Notes: generated from the letters alone by a model not told the origin. A stretch of DNA of 64,000 nucleotides from Pseudorhodobacter sp. PARRP1 (GCA_002256245.1 NKIU01000003.1:434001-498000); one strand, 5' to 3'. Positions 33,328 through 43,106 are shown, numbered from the stretch's first letter. Numbers and translations: made by a program.

Positions 33328-34383
33328 TTACTCCAATCCCAACATGCGGCGGTTGGCGGCGCGGTCGGTGCCTGCGTCGGCGAAATCGTCGAACGCCTTC
33401 TCCGTCACGCGGATGATCTGTTTGGCGACGTAAGCTGCGCCCTCGCGTGCGCCGTCTTCGGGGTGCTTGATGCAGCATTCCCATTCCACCACCGCCCAGC
33501 CGTCAAAGCCGTGCTGGGTGAGTTTTGAGAAGATGCCGCCGAAATCAACCTGCCCATCGCCGACCGAACGGAAGCGGCCTGCGCGGTTCACCCAAGACTG
33601 GAAGCCGCCGTAAACGCCTTGGCGGCCTGTGGGGTTCAACTCGGCATCCTTGACGTGGAACATCTTGATGCGTTCGTGGTAGATGTCGATATGCTCAAGG
33701 TAATCAAGATGTTGTAGAACGTAGTGGCTGGGATCATAGAGCATGTTGGCGCGGGGGTGGTTGTTCACGCGCTCCAGAAACATCTCAAACGTCACGCCAT
33801 CATGCAGGTCTTCGCCGGGATGGATTTCATAGGCCAGATCAATGCCGCAGGCGTCGGCGTGGTTCAACAAGGGCGTCCAGCGGCGGGCGAGTTCGTCGAA
33901 CGCCTCCTCGACCAAGCCCGCCGGGCGCTGCGGCCACGGGTAAAGGTAGGGCCACGCGAGAGCACCCGAGAAGGTCGCATGCGCGGTGAGGCCAAGGTTT
34001 TTGGAGGCGGTCAGCGCCTTTTTCACCTGATCCACCGCCCATTCCTGCCGGGCTTTCGGGTTGCCGCGCACCGATGGGGCGGCGAAGCCATCAAACTGGG
34101 TGTCATAGGCGGGATGCACGGCGACAAGCTGGCCTTGCAGGTGGGTTGAAAGCTCGGTGATTTCCACGCCGTTTTGCGCGGCAATCCCCTTCAACTCGTC
34201 ACAATAGGTTTTCGAGGTGGCGGCGCGGTCCAGATCAATCAGCCGCGCATCCCATGACGGCACCTGCACGCCCTTATAGCCGCAATCGGCGGCCCATTTG
34301 GTGATGCTATCAAAGCTGTTGAAGGGGGCGGCGTCGCCTGCGAATTGCGCCAGAAACAGCGCCGGTCCTTTGATCGTCTTCAT
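33328..34383 (-). CDS. Sugar phosphate isomerase/epimerase family TIM-barrel protein
   Basis: 351-residue AP-endonuclease-2-type barrel as in xylose isomerase-like epimerases and 3-keto-sugar lyases. Likely metal ligands are in YEIHPGEDLHD, MLYDPSHYVLQ, FHVKDAEL and VVEWECCIKHPED. The gene is nine bases after lacI and three before the dehydrogenase, forming a tight operon. Its neighbour pairing suggests it processes the ketone made by the dehydrogenase. A ribosome binding site, GGGAGAGACC, precedes the ATG. Confidence 0.87.
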   Translation of the reverse strand: MKTIKGPALFLAQFAGDAAPFNSFDSITKWAADCGYKGVQVPSWDARLIDLDRAATSKTYCDELKGIAAQNGVEITELSTHLQGQLVAVHPAYDTQFDGFAAPSVRGNPKARQEWAVDQVKKALTASKNLGLTAHATFSGALAWPYLYPWPQRPAGLVEEAFDELARRWTPLLNHADACGIDLAYEIHPGEDLHDGVTFEMFLERVNNHPRANMLYDPSHYVLQHLDYLEHIDIYHERIKMFHVKDAELNPTGRQGVYGGFQSWVNRAGRFRSVGDGQVDFGGIFSKLTQHGFDGWAVVEWECCIKHPEDGAREGAAYVAKQIIRVTEKAFDDFADAGTDRAANRRMLGLE

Positions 34384-34392
34384 GGTCTCTCC

Positions 34393-35424
34393 CTAGTTTC
34401 CCGTGCGGAAGTCCGAGGCTTGCGGCACTTCCAAAGCTTGTCCCTGATCGGGCGCGCGACCCTCTATCGCGGCCATTACGGCGTGGGCCAGAAAGTTTCC
34501 GGCGCGCGCCACATCCTCTTGCACCACGATCATCTCTTTCCGAAACCGGTGCAACAGGCGGATGGCTTCTTTTGCGGCGATGTCGAAATCTTGCCCAATG
34601 CGCAGACCGACACGCTCGGCCCCAGCCACTGCGGCAATCGCCCCGGTGGTGGAGCCTGCGATGATGGCATCGGGGGGATTGCTGGCAAAGCGGCAGGCAA
34701 TATCGACCTCGATGGCATCGGCAGAACTGTCGGAGGTGACTTCGTCGGCCAACTCGAACCGCATGCCACGCGCGGCGGCTTCGTGACTGGCGCCGATGAT
34801 CATGTGGCGGGCATACATATGGTTGCGCGGCGGGGCGATCACATAGACATGGCGGCGACCGCGCTCGGCCAGCGCCTGCACGGCGAGGCGGCCATAGCTT
34901 TCGTTGTCGTAATCGAAATAGGGGTGATCCAGCCCCATATCGGTGCGGCCATGGGTGGCAAAGGGCAGGTTTTGCTCGGCCAGGTAACGGATGCGCGGAT
35001 CGTCGGGCTTGGTCTGGTTCAGGATGATGCCATCGGCGCTTTCGGTTTCGACGATGTAGCGCACCGGGTCCATCGGGTCTTGATCGCGGAAGAACGGCAT
35101 CACCACCAGATGATAGGCGGTGCCGCGCAGGGCATCGGCGATGGAGTATAAAAGCTTTGAGGTGTGGTTCATCACATCGGATTCGGTGGACAAAAGCAGC
35201 GCGATGACGTTGGTCTTGCCTGTGCGCAAACGCACAGCTGCGCGGTTCTGACGGTAGCCTAGGCGCAGGGCGGTTTCGCGCACGCGGCGCTTGGTTTCCT
35301 CACCAATATCGGGGGCGTCTTTCAGCGCACGGCTGACCGTGGCGATCGCGAGGCCCGTAGCGGCTGCGATGGTTTTCAGCGTGGGCCGCTCGGCCCCAAC
35401 GGGGGGCGGGGGTGATTCTGTCAT
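34393..35424 (-). CDS. LacI-family transcriptional regulator
   Basis: 343-residue repressor. The N-terminal HTH with hinge reads TLKTIAAATGLAIATVSRAL then KDAPDIGEETKRRVRETALR; the C-terminal periplasmic-binding-protein-like domain begins VIALLLSTESDVM. The target is probably the divergent transporter operon, whose promoter holds two CTATAACG-type palindromes. I chose the ATG at 35424 (MTESPPPPVG), with GGGA nine bases upstream, over 35433 and a further start at 35475. It heads the operon lacI-isomerase-dehydrogenase. Confidence 0.9.
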   Translation of the reverse strand: MTESPPPPVGAERPTLKTIAAATGLAIATVSRALKDAPDIGEETKRRVRETALRLGYRQNRAAVRLRTGKTNVIALLLSTESDVMNHTSKLLYSIADALRGTAYHLVVMPFFRDQDPMDPVRYIVETESADGIILNQTKPDDPRIRYLAEQNLPFATHGRTDMGLDHPYFDYDNESYGRLAVQALAERGRRHVYVIAPPRNHMYARHMIIGASHEAAARGMRFELADEVTSDSSADAIEVDIACRFASNPPDAIIAGSTTGAIAAVAGAERVGLRIGQDFDIAAKEAIRLLHRFRKEMIVVQEDVARAGNFLAHAVMAAIEGRAPDQGQALEVPQASDFRTGN

Positions 35425-35754
35425 CGCTTCCATTCCCGAAACTTGGCCCCAAAGCTGTGGCCGTATTTCGCGCATTCTTCCAGCCTTGTGATTCGCCGAA
35501 ATCCCCGCTTGCAGCGTTTTGCACGCCGTGGTTGAGTGGGTTTGCCGCCCACCAACTTTGCCGATATTTCAGAGACTTCCGTGAAAATTGTGACACGCGT
35601 CGCAGCGGGCTGGCGCCCGATACCACCCTTGATCAAGGCGCAGAAAGGGCGGTGCGACAAGCGAAAAGATTGCTTGATTGGAAAATCTATAACGTTATAG
35701 GATCGATCTATAACGATATAGTTGCTGCGAAAGCTAACGATCTGGGAGGATCAC
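35425..35754. other. 330-base divergent control region
   Basis: No gene is seen. Bases 35674-35721 hold promoter and operators for the transporter operon, listed separately. The stretch 35470-35670 contains no clear repeat or open frame; it must carry the lacI promoter. Confidence 0.6.
35674..35721 (+). promoter_or_regulatory. Promoter and two tandem LacI-type operators
   Basis: CTATAACGTTATAG (35687-35700) is a perfect palindrome; CTATAACGATATAG (35708-35721) is a near-perfect second copy, 21 bp centre to centre, two helical turns. A candidate promoter TTGATT (35674-35679), 16 bases, TATAGG (35696-35701) overlaps the first operator, as expected for repression by the divergent LacI protein. 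Confidence 0.7.
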
Positions 35755-36984
35755 ATGAAGACTTGGAAACTGGCCGCTGGCCTGCTTTTGTCGGTTGCGC
35801 TGCCCTCGGCTGCCTGTGCCACCGATCTGGAGGTCACGCATTGGTGGACATCGGGCGGTGAAGCTGCGGCGGTGGCCGAGCTGGCCAAGGCGTTTGATGC
35901 CAGTGGCGATCACTGGGTCGATGGCGCGATTGCGGGCGGCGGCGATACCGCGCGCCCGGTGATGATCGCGCGGATCACCGGTGGCGATCCGATGGGGGCG
36001 ACGCAGTTCAACCACGGGCAGCAGGCGCTGGAGTTGGTGCAGGCCGGGCTGATGCTGGATCTGACCGATGTGGCCGAAGCGCAGAAATGGCGCGAGGTGG
36101 TCAACCCGATCTCGCTGCTGGATGGTTGCACGATTGACGGCAAGGTCTATTGTGCGCCAATGAACATTCACTCGCCGGAATGGCTGTGGATCAACAACAA
36201 GATTTACGAAGATCTGGGCATCCCGGTGCCGCAGAACTGGACGGAATTCGTGGCCAGCGCGCCGCAAGTGGAAGCCGCTGGCAAGATCCCGTTGGCTTTG
36301 GGTCGACAGGCGTGGCAATCGAACCTTGCGTTCAACGCGATTGCGGTGGGCATCGGCGGGCTTGATCTGTGGAAAAAGGTCAACGTTGACAAGGATATGG
36401 ACGCCGCCGCAGGACCTGAGATGCTGAAGGTGTTCCAAGCCTCTGCCGATGCGCGCAAACTGGCGTCGAAATCGACGGTGCAAGACTGGAACCAAGCCAC
36501 AAACATGGTGATCACCGGGGAAGCGGCGGGCCAGATCATGGGTGACTGGGCGCAGGGCGAATTTGCCGTGGCGGGCAAGGTTGCGGGCAAGGATTACACC
36601 TGCTTGCCGGGGTTGGGGCTCAATGCTTACCTCTCGACCGGGGGCGATGCGTTCTATTTCCCGAAACTGACCGACCCGGATCAGGAAGCGGCGCAAAAAC
36701 GGCTGGCGGCTTTGCTGGTCAGCCCCGAAGTGCAGGTGGCGTTCAACCTGAAGAAAGGCTCGCTGCCGATCCGGGGTGACATCGACATGTCTGCGGCCAA
36801 CGATTGCATGAAAAAGGGGCTGGAGATTTTGAAATCCGGCAACGTGGTGCCCGCAGGCGATCAGGTCTGGTCGCCGGATGTGCAGACGCAACTGGGTGAC
36901 ATGCAAAGCGAATTCTGGAGCGGCGACATGACCCCGGAAGACGCGCAGGCGCGGTATGTCGAAATCTTGAAATCGGGGCTGTAA
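35755..36984 (+). CDS. Sugar ABC transporter binding protein
   Basis: 409-residue family 1 extracellular binding protein for sugars or oligosaccharides. MKTWKLAAGLLLSVALPSAA with CATD is the signal peptide; the mature part starts LEVTHWWTSGGEAAAVAELA. The start at 35755 has GGGAGGATCAC before it. An intrinsic terminator follows the stop, so more binding protein than permease should be made. Downstream glycosidases (GH2 mannosidase, GH43) suggest a hemicellulose-derived oligosaccharide as substrate. Confidence 0.92.
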   Translation: MKTWKLAAGLLLSVALPSAACATDLEVTHWWTSGGEAAAVAELAKAFDASGDHWVDGAIAGGGDTARPVMIARITGGDPMGATQFNHGQQALELVQAGLMLDLTDVAEAQKWREVVNPISLLDGCTIDGKVYCAPMNIHSPEWLWINNKIYEDLGIPVPQNWTEFVASAPQVEAAGKIPLALGRQAWQSNLAFNAIAVGIGGLDLWKKVNVDKDMDAAAGPEMLKVFQASADARKLASKSTVQDWNQATNMVITGEAAGQIMGDWAQGEFAVAGKVAGKDYTCLPGLGLNAYLSTGGDAFYFPKLTDPDQEAAQKRLAALLVSPEVQVAFNLKKGSLPIRGDIDMSAANDCMKKGLEILKSGNVVPAGDQVWSPDVQTQLGDMQSEFWSGDMTPEDAQARYVEILKSGL

Positions 36985-36999
36985 GCCTGAAGTGAGAAG

Positions 37000-37029
37000 G
37001 GCCGTCCGGCGCGTTCGGACGGCCTTTTT
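37000..37029 (+). terminator. Intrinsic terminator/attenuator inside transporter operon
   Basis: GGCCGTCCG-gcgcgtt-CGGACGGCC followed by TTTTT lies between the binding protein and the first permease gene. It probably gives partial termination that favours binding-protein expression. Confidence 0.85.
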
Positions 37030-37056
37030 GTCACCAGTGCGGGGAGAAATCGGGGC

Positions 37057-37950
37057 ATGGCGGGGAAACCAAGGGGGCTGCGGCTGTTTCGCAACCTGAA
37101 CGCCAAGGTTGCGGCGGTGCCGATGGTGCTGACGACGCTGGTGGTGTTCGTGGGCGGCACGCTTTGGACGGTGCTGTATTCGTTCACCAATTCCAAATTG
37201 CTGCCGCGCTGGCAGTTTGTTGGCCTTGATCAATACAAACGGCTTTGGTCGAACGATCTGTGGAATGCCGCGATCTGGAACCTTGCGTTTTACGGGGTGA
37301 TGTCGCTGATTTTCACCATCACCATGGGCTTCGTGCTGGCGGTGCTGCTGGATCAGAAAATCCGGTTTGAAGACACCTTCCGCACCATCATGCTCTATCC
37401 GTTTGCGTTGTCTTTCATCGTGACGGGCCTTGTCTGGCAGTGGATTTTGAACCCCGAAATGGGCATTCAAGAGGTGGTGCGCCGGATGGGGTTTGAGGGC
37501 TTTACCTTCGATCCGCTGCACAACCCGAACACCGTGCTGTATGGCCTGTTGATCGCGGGGCTGTGGCAGGGCACGGGATTTACCATGTGCCTGATGCTGG
37601 CGGGCTTGCGCGGCATTGACGAAGATATCTGGAAAGCCGCGCGGGTGGACGGCATTCCGAAGTGGAAAACCTATCTGTTCGTGGTGATCCCGATGATGCG
37701 CCCGGTGTTTATCACCACGTTGGTGATCGTGGCTGCGGGCATCATCAAGCTGTACGATCTGGTGGTGGCGCAAACCTCTGGCGGGCCGGGCAATGCCTCC
37801 CAAGTGCCTGCGATGTATGTCTATCGCTATATGTTTACCGCGCAAAATCTGGGTCAAGGTTTTGCCGCCAGCACGATGATGCTGCTGTCGGTGCTGATCG
37901 TGCTGATCCCTTGGGCTTACCTTGAATTCGGGGGCAAAAAGCATGGCTGA
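37057..37950 (+). CDS. Sugar ABC transporter permease 1 (MalF type)
   Basis: 297-residue inner membrane permease with six predicted helices. The ATPase-docking EAA loop is seen as KAARVDGIPKWKTYLFVVIP near residue 190. RBS GGGGAG lies ahead of the ATG. It is the first gene after the internal terminator and overlaps the next permease by eight bases. Together with the second permease it forms the channel of a carbohydrate uptake system. Confidence 0.92.
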   Translation: MAGKPRGLRLFRNLNAKVAAVPMVLTTLVVFVGGTLWTVLYSFTNSKLLPRWQFVGLDQYKRLWSNDLWNAAIWNLAFYGVMSLIFTITMGFVLAVLLDQKIRFEDTFRTIMLYPFALSFIVTGLVWQWILNPEMGIQEVVRRMGFEGFTFDPLHNPNTVLYGLLIAGLWQGTGFTMCLMLAGLRGIDEDIWKAARVDGIPKWKTYLFVVIPMMRPVFITTLVIVAAGIIKLYDLVVAQTSGGPGNASQVPAMYVYRYMFTAQNLGQGFAASTMMLLSVLIVLIPWAYLEFGGKKHG

Positions 37951-38860
37951 TGTCAGCATGGCAGGCGTGCAACCGCACAGTGTTCAACCGCGTGGCGCCA
38001 AACCACGGCGGCGGTTTTCGGGCAGTAATATCATGCTGTACGGCGTGCTGTTCGTGGTCTCGGTTTACTACCTTTTGCCGCTTTGGGTGATGGTGATGAC
38101 CTCGCTGAAGGGGATGCCGGAAATCCGCATGGGCAATATCTTTGCGCCCCCGGTCGAGATCACCTTTCAACCTTGGGTCAAAGCATGGTCGCAGGCTTGC
38201 ACAGGGTTGAACTGTGACGGGCTTTCGCGGGGCTTCTGGAACTCGGTGATGATCACGGTGCCGTCGGTGATCATCTCTATCATCGTGGCGTCGGTGAACG
38301 GCTATGCGCTGGTGAACTGGCGCTTCAAGGGATCAGAGGTGTTCTTCACCATCCTGATTTTCGGCAGCTTTATCCCCTATCAGATCATGCTGTATCCCAT
38401 CGTGATCCTGCTGCGCGAGATGCATATTTACGGCACACTTTACGGGCTGATCCTTGTGCATACGATCTTCGGCATGCCCATTCTGACCCTGCTGTTCCGC
38501 AACTATTTCAGCAGCTTGCCGGAAGAATTGTTCAAAGCCGCCCGCGTCGATGGCGCTGGGTTCTGGCGGATTTACTTTCAGATCATGGTGCCGATGAGCC
38601 TGCCGATTTTTGTCGTGGCCCTGATCCTGCAAATCACCGGCATCTGGAACGACTTCCTGTTCGGCGTCGTGTTCACCAAGCCGGAAATCTACCCGATGAC
38701 GGTGCAACTGAACAACATCGTTAACTCGGTGCAGGGGGTGAAGGAATACAACGTCAACATGGCGGCGACGCTGCTGACTGGGCTTGTGCCGCTGGTGATC
38801 TACTTCGTCTCTGGCAAACTTTTTGTGCGCGGCATTGCTGCGGGTGCCGTGAAAGGCTGA
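37943..38860 (+). CDS. Sugar ABC transporter permease 2 (MalG type)
   Basis: 305-residue permease with a 25-residue cytoplasmic N-terminus and six helices. The EAA loop is ELFKAARVDGAGFWRIYFQI near residue 200. I used the ATG at 37943 (MADVSMAGVQ), which overlaps the end of permease 1, rather than the TTG at 37922. The ATPase gene follows after three bases. Confidence 0.92.
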   Translation: MADVSMAGVQPHSVQPRGAKPRRRFSGSNIMLYGVLFVVSVYYLLPLWVMVMTSLKGMPEIRMGNIFAPPVEITFQPWVKAWSQACTGLNCDGLSRGFWNSVMITVPSVIISIIVASVNGYALVNWRFKGSEVFFTILIFGSFIPYQIMLYPIVILLREMHIYGTLYGLILVHTIFGMPILTLLFRNYFSSLPEELFKAARVDGAGFWRIYFQIMVPMSLPIFVVALILQITGIWNDFLFGVVFTKPEIYPMTVQLNNIVNSVQGVKEYNVNMAATLLTGLVPLVIYFVSGKLFVRGIAAGAVKG

Positions 38861-38863
38861 CCT

Positions 38864-39946
38864 ATGACCCATTCCATCCAAGTCAAAGATTTGACGCTGA
38901 GTTTTGGCTCGGTTTCGGTGTTGAAGAACATGAATATCGACGTGGCAGAGGGCGAGTTTATCGTGCTGCTGGGGCCGTCGGGGTGCGGGAAATCGACGCT
39001 GTTGAACTGCCTTGCTGGGTTGTTGGACATCACCGATGGCGAGATCTGGATCAAGGGGAAGAACGTCACCTGGGCGGAGCCGTCCGAGCGGGGCATTGGC
39101 ATGGTGTTCCAATCTTACGCGCTTTATCCGCAGATGACGGTGCGGGGGAACCTGTCGTTTGGGCTGAAAAACGCGCGGATGCCGAAGGAGGAAATCGACA
39201 AACGCATCGCGCGGGCGGCCGAGATTTTGCAGATCGGGCCGTTGCTCGACCGCAAGCCTGCGGCGCTGTCGGGCGGGCAGCGGCAGCGGGTGGCGATTGG
39301 GCGGGCGCTGGTGCGCGATGTCGATGTGTTTCTGTTTGACGAGCCTTTGTCGAATTTGGACGCCAAGCTGCGCAGCGAATTGCGTGTGGAAATCAAGCGG
39401 TTACATTCCCGCCTGAACAACACGATGGTCTATGTCACGCATGATCAGATTGAGGCTTTGACGCTGGCCGACCGCATCGCGGTGATGCGGGGCGGGATTA
39501 TTCAGCAGCTGGCAGCACCACAGGAAATCTACAACCGGCCGTCGAACCTGTTTGTCGCGGGCTTTATCGGCAGCCCGTCGATGAATTTCCTGCATGGCGC
39601 GACGTTGGACGCTGGCCGCGCGTTTCAGTTTGGCGCAACGCGGATTGATCTGGCGGGCTACGAGGGCGGTGCGATTTTGGAGCGTCCGAAGGCCATTCTT
39701 GGCCTGCGGCCCGAGCATCTGGTCATTCAGGATCACGCCGAGCCGGGGCTGACAATTCCGGCCGTGGTTGAGATTGACGAGCCGATGGGCGCGGACAGTT
39801 TGGTGTGGCTGGAGGCTGAGGGCGGCTTGAAAATGTCGGTCCGCGTGCTGGTGGAGCGCCGGATGGCTCCCGGAACGCCCGTGCATCTGAAGGTCGATAT
39901 CGCCAAAGCCTCGATCTTTGACACCGCCAGCGAGCAGCGGGTTTGA
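38864..39946 (+). CDS. Sugar ABC transporter ATP-binding protein (UgpC/MsmK type)
   Basis: 360-residue ATPase of carbohydrate uptake transporters. Walker A GPSGCGKSTL near 38, Q-loop VFQSYALYPQ, signature LSGGQRQRVAIGRAL near 135, Walker B VFLFDEPLSNLD, and H-loop VYVTHDQIEAL. Residues 235-360 form the regulatory OB-type domain. The next gene, a beta-mannosidase, starts two bases after the stop. Confidence 0.94.
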   Translation: MTHSIQVKDLTLSFGSVSVLKNMNIDVAEGEFIVLLGPSGCGKSTLLNCLAGLLDITDGEIWIKGKNVTWAEPSERGIGMVFQSYALYPQMTVRGNLSFGLKNARMPKEEIDKRIARAAEILQIGPLLDRKPAALSGGQRQRVAIGRALVRDVDVFLFDEPLSNLDAKLRSELRVEIKRLHSRLNNTMVYVTHDQIEALTLADRIAVMRGGIIQQLAAPQEIYNRPSNLFVAGFIGSPSMNFLHGATLDAGRAFQFGATRIDLAGYEGGAILERPKAILGLRPEHLVIQDHAEPGLTIPAVVEIDEPMGADSLVWLEAEGGLKMSVRVLVERRMAPGTPVHLKVDIAKASIFDTASEQRV

Positions 39947-39947
39947 C

Positions 39948-42338
39948 ATGGATTTGGCCGAAGGCTGGACGCTGACCGACGACAGCGGCGCTTATGCGGT
40001 GCCGTTCGCGCTGCCGGGCGATGGCATCAGCGCGCTGCACGCGGCGGGCGCGATTGCTGATCCGTATTGGGGGCGCAACGAATACGATCTGCGCTGGATT
40101 TGTGGCCGCGATTGGATCGCCAAGCGCCGTTTTTCAGTCACCCGCACCGATCTTGTGCTGGTGGTGTCCATGCTCGACACCGTCGCTGAAATTGCGGTGA
40201 ATGGGGTCACGGTTTTGGCCTCGGACAATATGTTTCGCAGTTGGCGCGTTGATCTGTCGGGCGCGTTGCGGCTGGGGGTGAATGAGATCGCGATCACCTT
40301 CCGCTCGGCTGAAATCGAAGCTGCCAAGCGTCAGGCAGCGCAGCCGTATTTCGTGCCGTTTTCTGCCAACAACACCCCGATCCACAACGGAAATATGCTG
40401 CGCAAGCCGTCGTGTGATTTCGGCTGGGATTGGAATATCGCGCTGGCCAGTTTTGGGGTTTACGGCGATTTTTATCTGGAACCGCTGGGGGCGGCGCGGA
40501 TGGCTGCTGTGGTGATTTCACAGCAGCACTCTGCCAACCGGGCTGTCGTGCGGGTGCAAGTGGCGATGGAGGGTGCGGCAGAGGGGGCGCTGCTGTCTTT
40601 CGCGCTGGGTGCATTGCGCACGACAGCACCGGTGCGTCAGGGGCAGGCAACGGCCGAGATTACGGTTGAAAATCCGCAGCTTTGGTGGCCCGCGGGGCAG
40701 GGCGCGCAGGTGTTGCATGATCTGGTGATCGGTTTTGGCGATCAGATTTTGACGCGGCGGATCGGTTTGCGCGATGCGGCTTTGGTCAACCTCAAGGATG
40801 CGGCGGGTTTGGGCTTCAAATTCCGCATCAATGGCCGCGATGTGTTTGCCAAGGGCGCGAATTGGATACCGCAGGATGCACTGGCAGGGCGGATTACGCG
40901 GGAAGTCACCCGCGATCTGCTGCAATCGGCGGTCGATGCCAACATGAACATGATCCGGGTCTGGGGCGGCGGGCGGTATGAGCCGGATTGGTTCTATGAT
41001 CTGTGCGACGAATTGGGGCTGATGGTCTGGCAGGATTTCATGTTCTCTTGCCACATCTACCCGGCGGACCGAGCTTTTCTGGATGATGTGGCGATTGAGG
41101 TGGCCGAGCAGGCGCGCAGGCTGCATCACCACGCCAGCATGGTTTTGTGGTGCGGCGACAATGAGTTGATCGGGGCACTGACGTGGTTTCCTGAAACCCG
41201 CGCCAACCGCGACCTGTATCTGGTGGGCTATGACCGCTTGAACCGCACGATTGAATCCGCCCTGAAGGCGGCGGTGCCCGATGCGGTGTGGTGGCCATCC
41301 TCGCCCAGCCCCGGCCCGATGGATTTTGGCGACGCTTGGCATGACGACTCCAAGGGCGACATGCATTTCTGGAGCGTGTGGCACGAGGGCCGCGATTTTG
41401 ACCATTACCGCGATGTAAGCCCGCGGTTTTGCTCGGAATTCGGCTTTCAAAGCTATCCCAGCATGGATGTGATCCGCCGCTTTGCGGGCCCTGAGGATTT
41501 CAACATTGCCGCCCCGGTGATGGAAAGCCATCAGAAGAACGCCGGTGGCAATGCGCGGATTGCGGAAACCATGTTCCGCTATTTCCGCTTTCCGGTGGAT
41601 TTTGAGAATTTCGTCTATCTCAGCCAAGTTCAGCAGGGTTTGGCGATCAAAACCGCTGTCACGCATTGGCGCTCCTTGCGCCCGCACTGCATGGGCGCAC
41701 TGATCTGGCAGTTGAACGACACCTGGCCGGTGTGTTCGTGGTCTAGCCTTGATCACGGCGGCGGCTGGAAGCTGTTGCACCATATGGCGAAACAGTTTTT
41801 CCAAGCGGTGCTGGTCTCGGCGGTGCCGGTCGCGGGCGGCATTGAATTGCGGGTCGTGAATGACGGCGCGGCGCTGGAGGTGACGGTCAGGGCGCTGGCC
41901 GTGGCGATGGATGGTCGCACGCGGGATTTGGGCGAAGCCACGGTTGCGGTTGCGCAAAGTGCCGTCCTGGCTTTGACGATTGCCGAGGGCGATCTGGGGC
42001 CGCAAGAGATGCTGGCCTACACATGGGCCTCGGGCGAGACCCAAATCTCGGGCGATTGCTTTGCGCCAAAGCCTTACAAACACTACGATCTTTTGCCCGC
42101 ACGGTTGCGCCATCAGGTGACCAAGGCCGCGGGCCAGTATCACATCACCCTTTCCGCCGACGCACTCGCACTGTTCGTGGCGGTAGAGGCCGATCAGCCG
42201 GGCCGGTTCTCGGCCAATGCCATCACGGTTTTTCCCGGTTTTCCGGCGACGATCCGTTTCACCCCGACAACGCCGGGCGCGGCCCCCCGTTTCACCTTCC
42301 GCGACCTTCATTCCGCGACCTATGGTCCGACCGCCTGA
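39948..42338 (+). CDS. Glycoside hydrolase family 2 beta-mannosidase
   Basis: 796-residue retaining glycosidase. An N-terminal sugar-binding-like domain (residues 1-160) and immunoglobulin-like domain lead to a TIM barrel from about 280. The acid/base is Glu406 in WCGDNELIG and the nucleophile Glu497 in FCSEFGFQSYPS, both as in beta-mannosidases (FRVWGGG-type MIRVWGGGRYEPDWFYD is also present). No signal peptide is seen, so it cleaves imported oligosaccharides in the cytoplasm. The ATG at 39948 lies two bases after the ATPase stop. Confidence 0.9.
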   Translation: MDLAEGWTLTDDSGAYAVPFALPGDGISALHAAGAIADPYWGRNEYDLRWICGRDWIAKRRFSVTRTDLVLVVSMLDTVAEIAVNGVTVLASDNMFRSWRVDLSGALRLGVNEIAITFRSAEIEAAKRQAAQPYFVPFSANNTPIHNGNMLRKPSCDFGWDWNIALASFGVYGDFYLEPLGAARMAAVVISQQHSANRAVVRVQVAMEGAAEGALLSFALGALRTTAPVRQGQATAEITVENPQLWWPAGQGAQVLHDLVIGFGDQILTRRIGLRDAALVNLKDAAGLGFKFRINGRDVFAKGANWIPQDALAGRITREVTRDLLQSAVDANMNMIRVWGGGRYEPDWFYDLCDELGLMVWQDFMFSCHIYPADRAFLDDVAIEVAEQARRLHHHASMVLWCGDNELIGALTWFPETRANRDLYLVGYDRLNRTIESALKAAVPDAVWWPSSPSPGPMDFGDAWHDDSKGDMHFWSVWHEGRDFDHYRDVSPRFCSEFGFQSYPSMDVIRRFAGPEDFNIAAPVMESHQKNAGGNARIAETMFRYFRFPVDFENFVYLSQVQQGLAIKTAVTHWRSLRPHCMGALIWQLNDTWPVCSWSSLDHGGGWKLLHHMAKQFFQAVLVSAVPVAGGIELRVVNDGAALEVTVRALAVAMDGRTRDLGEATVAVAQSAVLALTIAEGDLGPQEMLAYTWASGETQISGDCFAPKPYKHYDLLPARLRHQVTKAAGQYHITLSADALALFVAVEADQPGRFSANAITVFPGFPATIRFTPTTPGAAPRFTFRDLHSATYGPTA

Positions 42339-42347
42339 GGAGGCATC

Positions 42348-43097
42348 ATGTTCAGCTATCAACTCTATTCCTCGCGCAATTTCCCGCCCTTGGCCAAGAC
42401 ATTGCAGATGCTGGCCGAAACTGGCTACCGCGCCGTCGAAGGCTTTGGCGGGCTTTATGCCGATCAGGCGGGTTTGACCGATCTGCACGCGGGGCTTCAG
42501 GCGTGCGGGCTGAAGATGCCATCGGGGCATTTCGGGCTGGCACAGGTGGAAGATACCCCGGATTGGGCGATCAAGGTGGCCGCAACCTTGGGGATGGAGC
42601 AGGTGATCGTGCCGTGGCTCCATCCCGACGAGCGCCCCACCACCGGCAAAGGCTGGCACGATCTGGGCGCGCGGTTGCAAAAGGCAGGCAGACCGGTCCG
42701 CGACGCCGGGCTGAAATTCGGCTGGCATAACCATGATTTTGAGTTTGTGAAAACCGCTGATGGGGCAATCCCGCAGACCGCCTTGTTTGAGGGCGGCCCG
42801 GACCTTGCATGGGAGATGGATGTGGCTTGGGTGGTGCGTGGCGGGGCCGATCCGCTGGCGTGGATTGCAGAGCACAAGTCGCGGCTTGTGGCGGCGCATG
42901 TGAAGGACATCGCACCTGCGGGCGAGAATCTGGCCGAGGATGGCTGGGCCGATGTCGGCTATGGCGTGGTCGATTGGGCGGCGATCCTGCCCGCGTTGCG
43001 CAAAATCGGCGTCACGAATTTCGTGATGGAGCATGACAACCCCGCCGACCACGCGCGCTTTGCAAGCCGCTCGCTGGCCTCGGCGCAAAAGCTGTAA
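42348..43097 (+). CDS. Sugar phosphate isomerase/epimerase (second TIM-barrel)
   Basis: 249-residue AP-endonuclease-2-type barrel related to hydroxypyruvate isomerase and keto-sugar epimerases. Likely metal-binding segments are FGWHNHDFEF, WEMDVAWVVRGG, AAHVKDIAP and FVMEHDNP. GGAGG precedes the start. It forms, with the next gene, a second isomerase/dehydrogenase pair in this locus, distinct from that at 32-34 kb. Confidence 0.87.
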   Translation: MFSYQLYSSRNFPPLAKTLQMLAETGYRAVEGFGGLYADQAGLTDLHAGLQACGLKMPSGHFGLAQVEDTPDWAIKVAATLGMEQVIVPWLHPDERPTTGKGWHDLGARLQKAGRPVRDAGLKFGWHNHDFEFVKTADGAIPQTALFEGGPDLAWEMDVAWVVRGGADPLAWIAEHKSRLVAAHVKDIAPAGENLAEDGWADVGYGVVDWAAILPALRKIGVTNFVMEHDNPADHARFASRSLASAQKL

Positions 43098-43106
43098 GGA
43101 AAGATC

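Noticed and set aside
35734-37959. 741-residue minus-strand frame
   Set aside because: Reverse-strand shadow of the sugar transporter genes; it also crosses an obvious terminator.
40518-43088. 856-residue minus-strand frame
   Set aside because: Reverse-strand shadow of the GH2 and isomerase genes.
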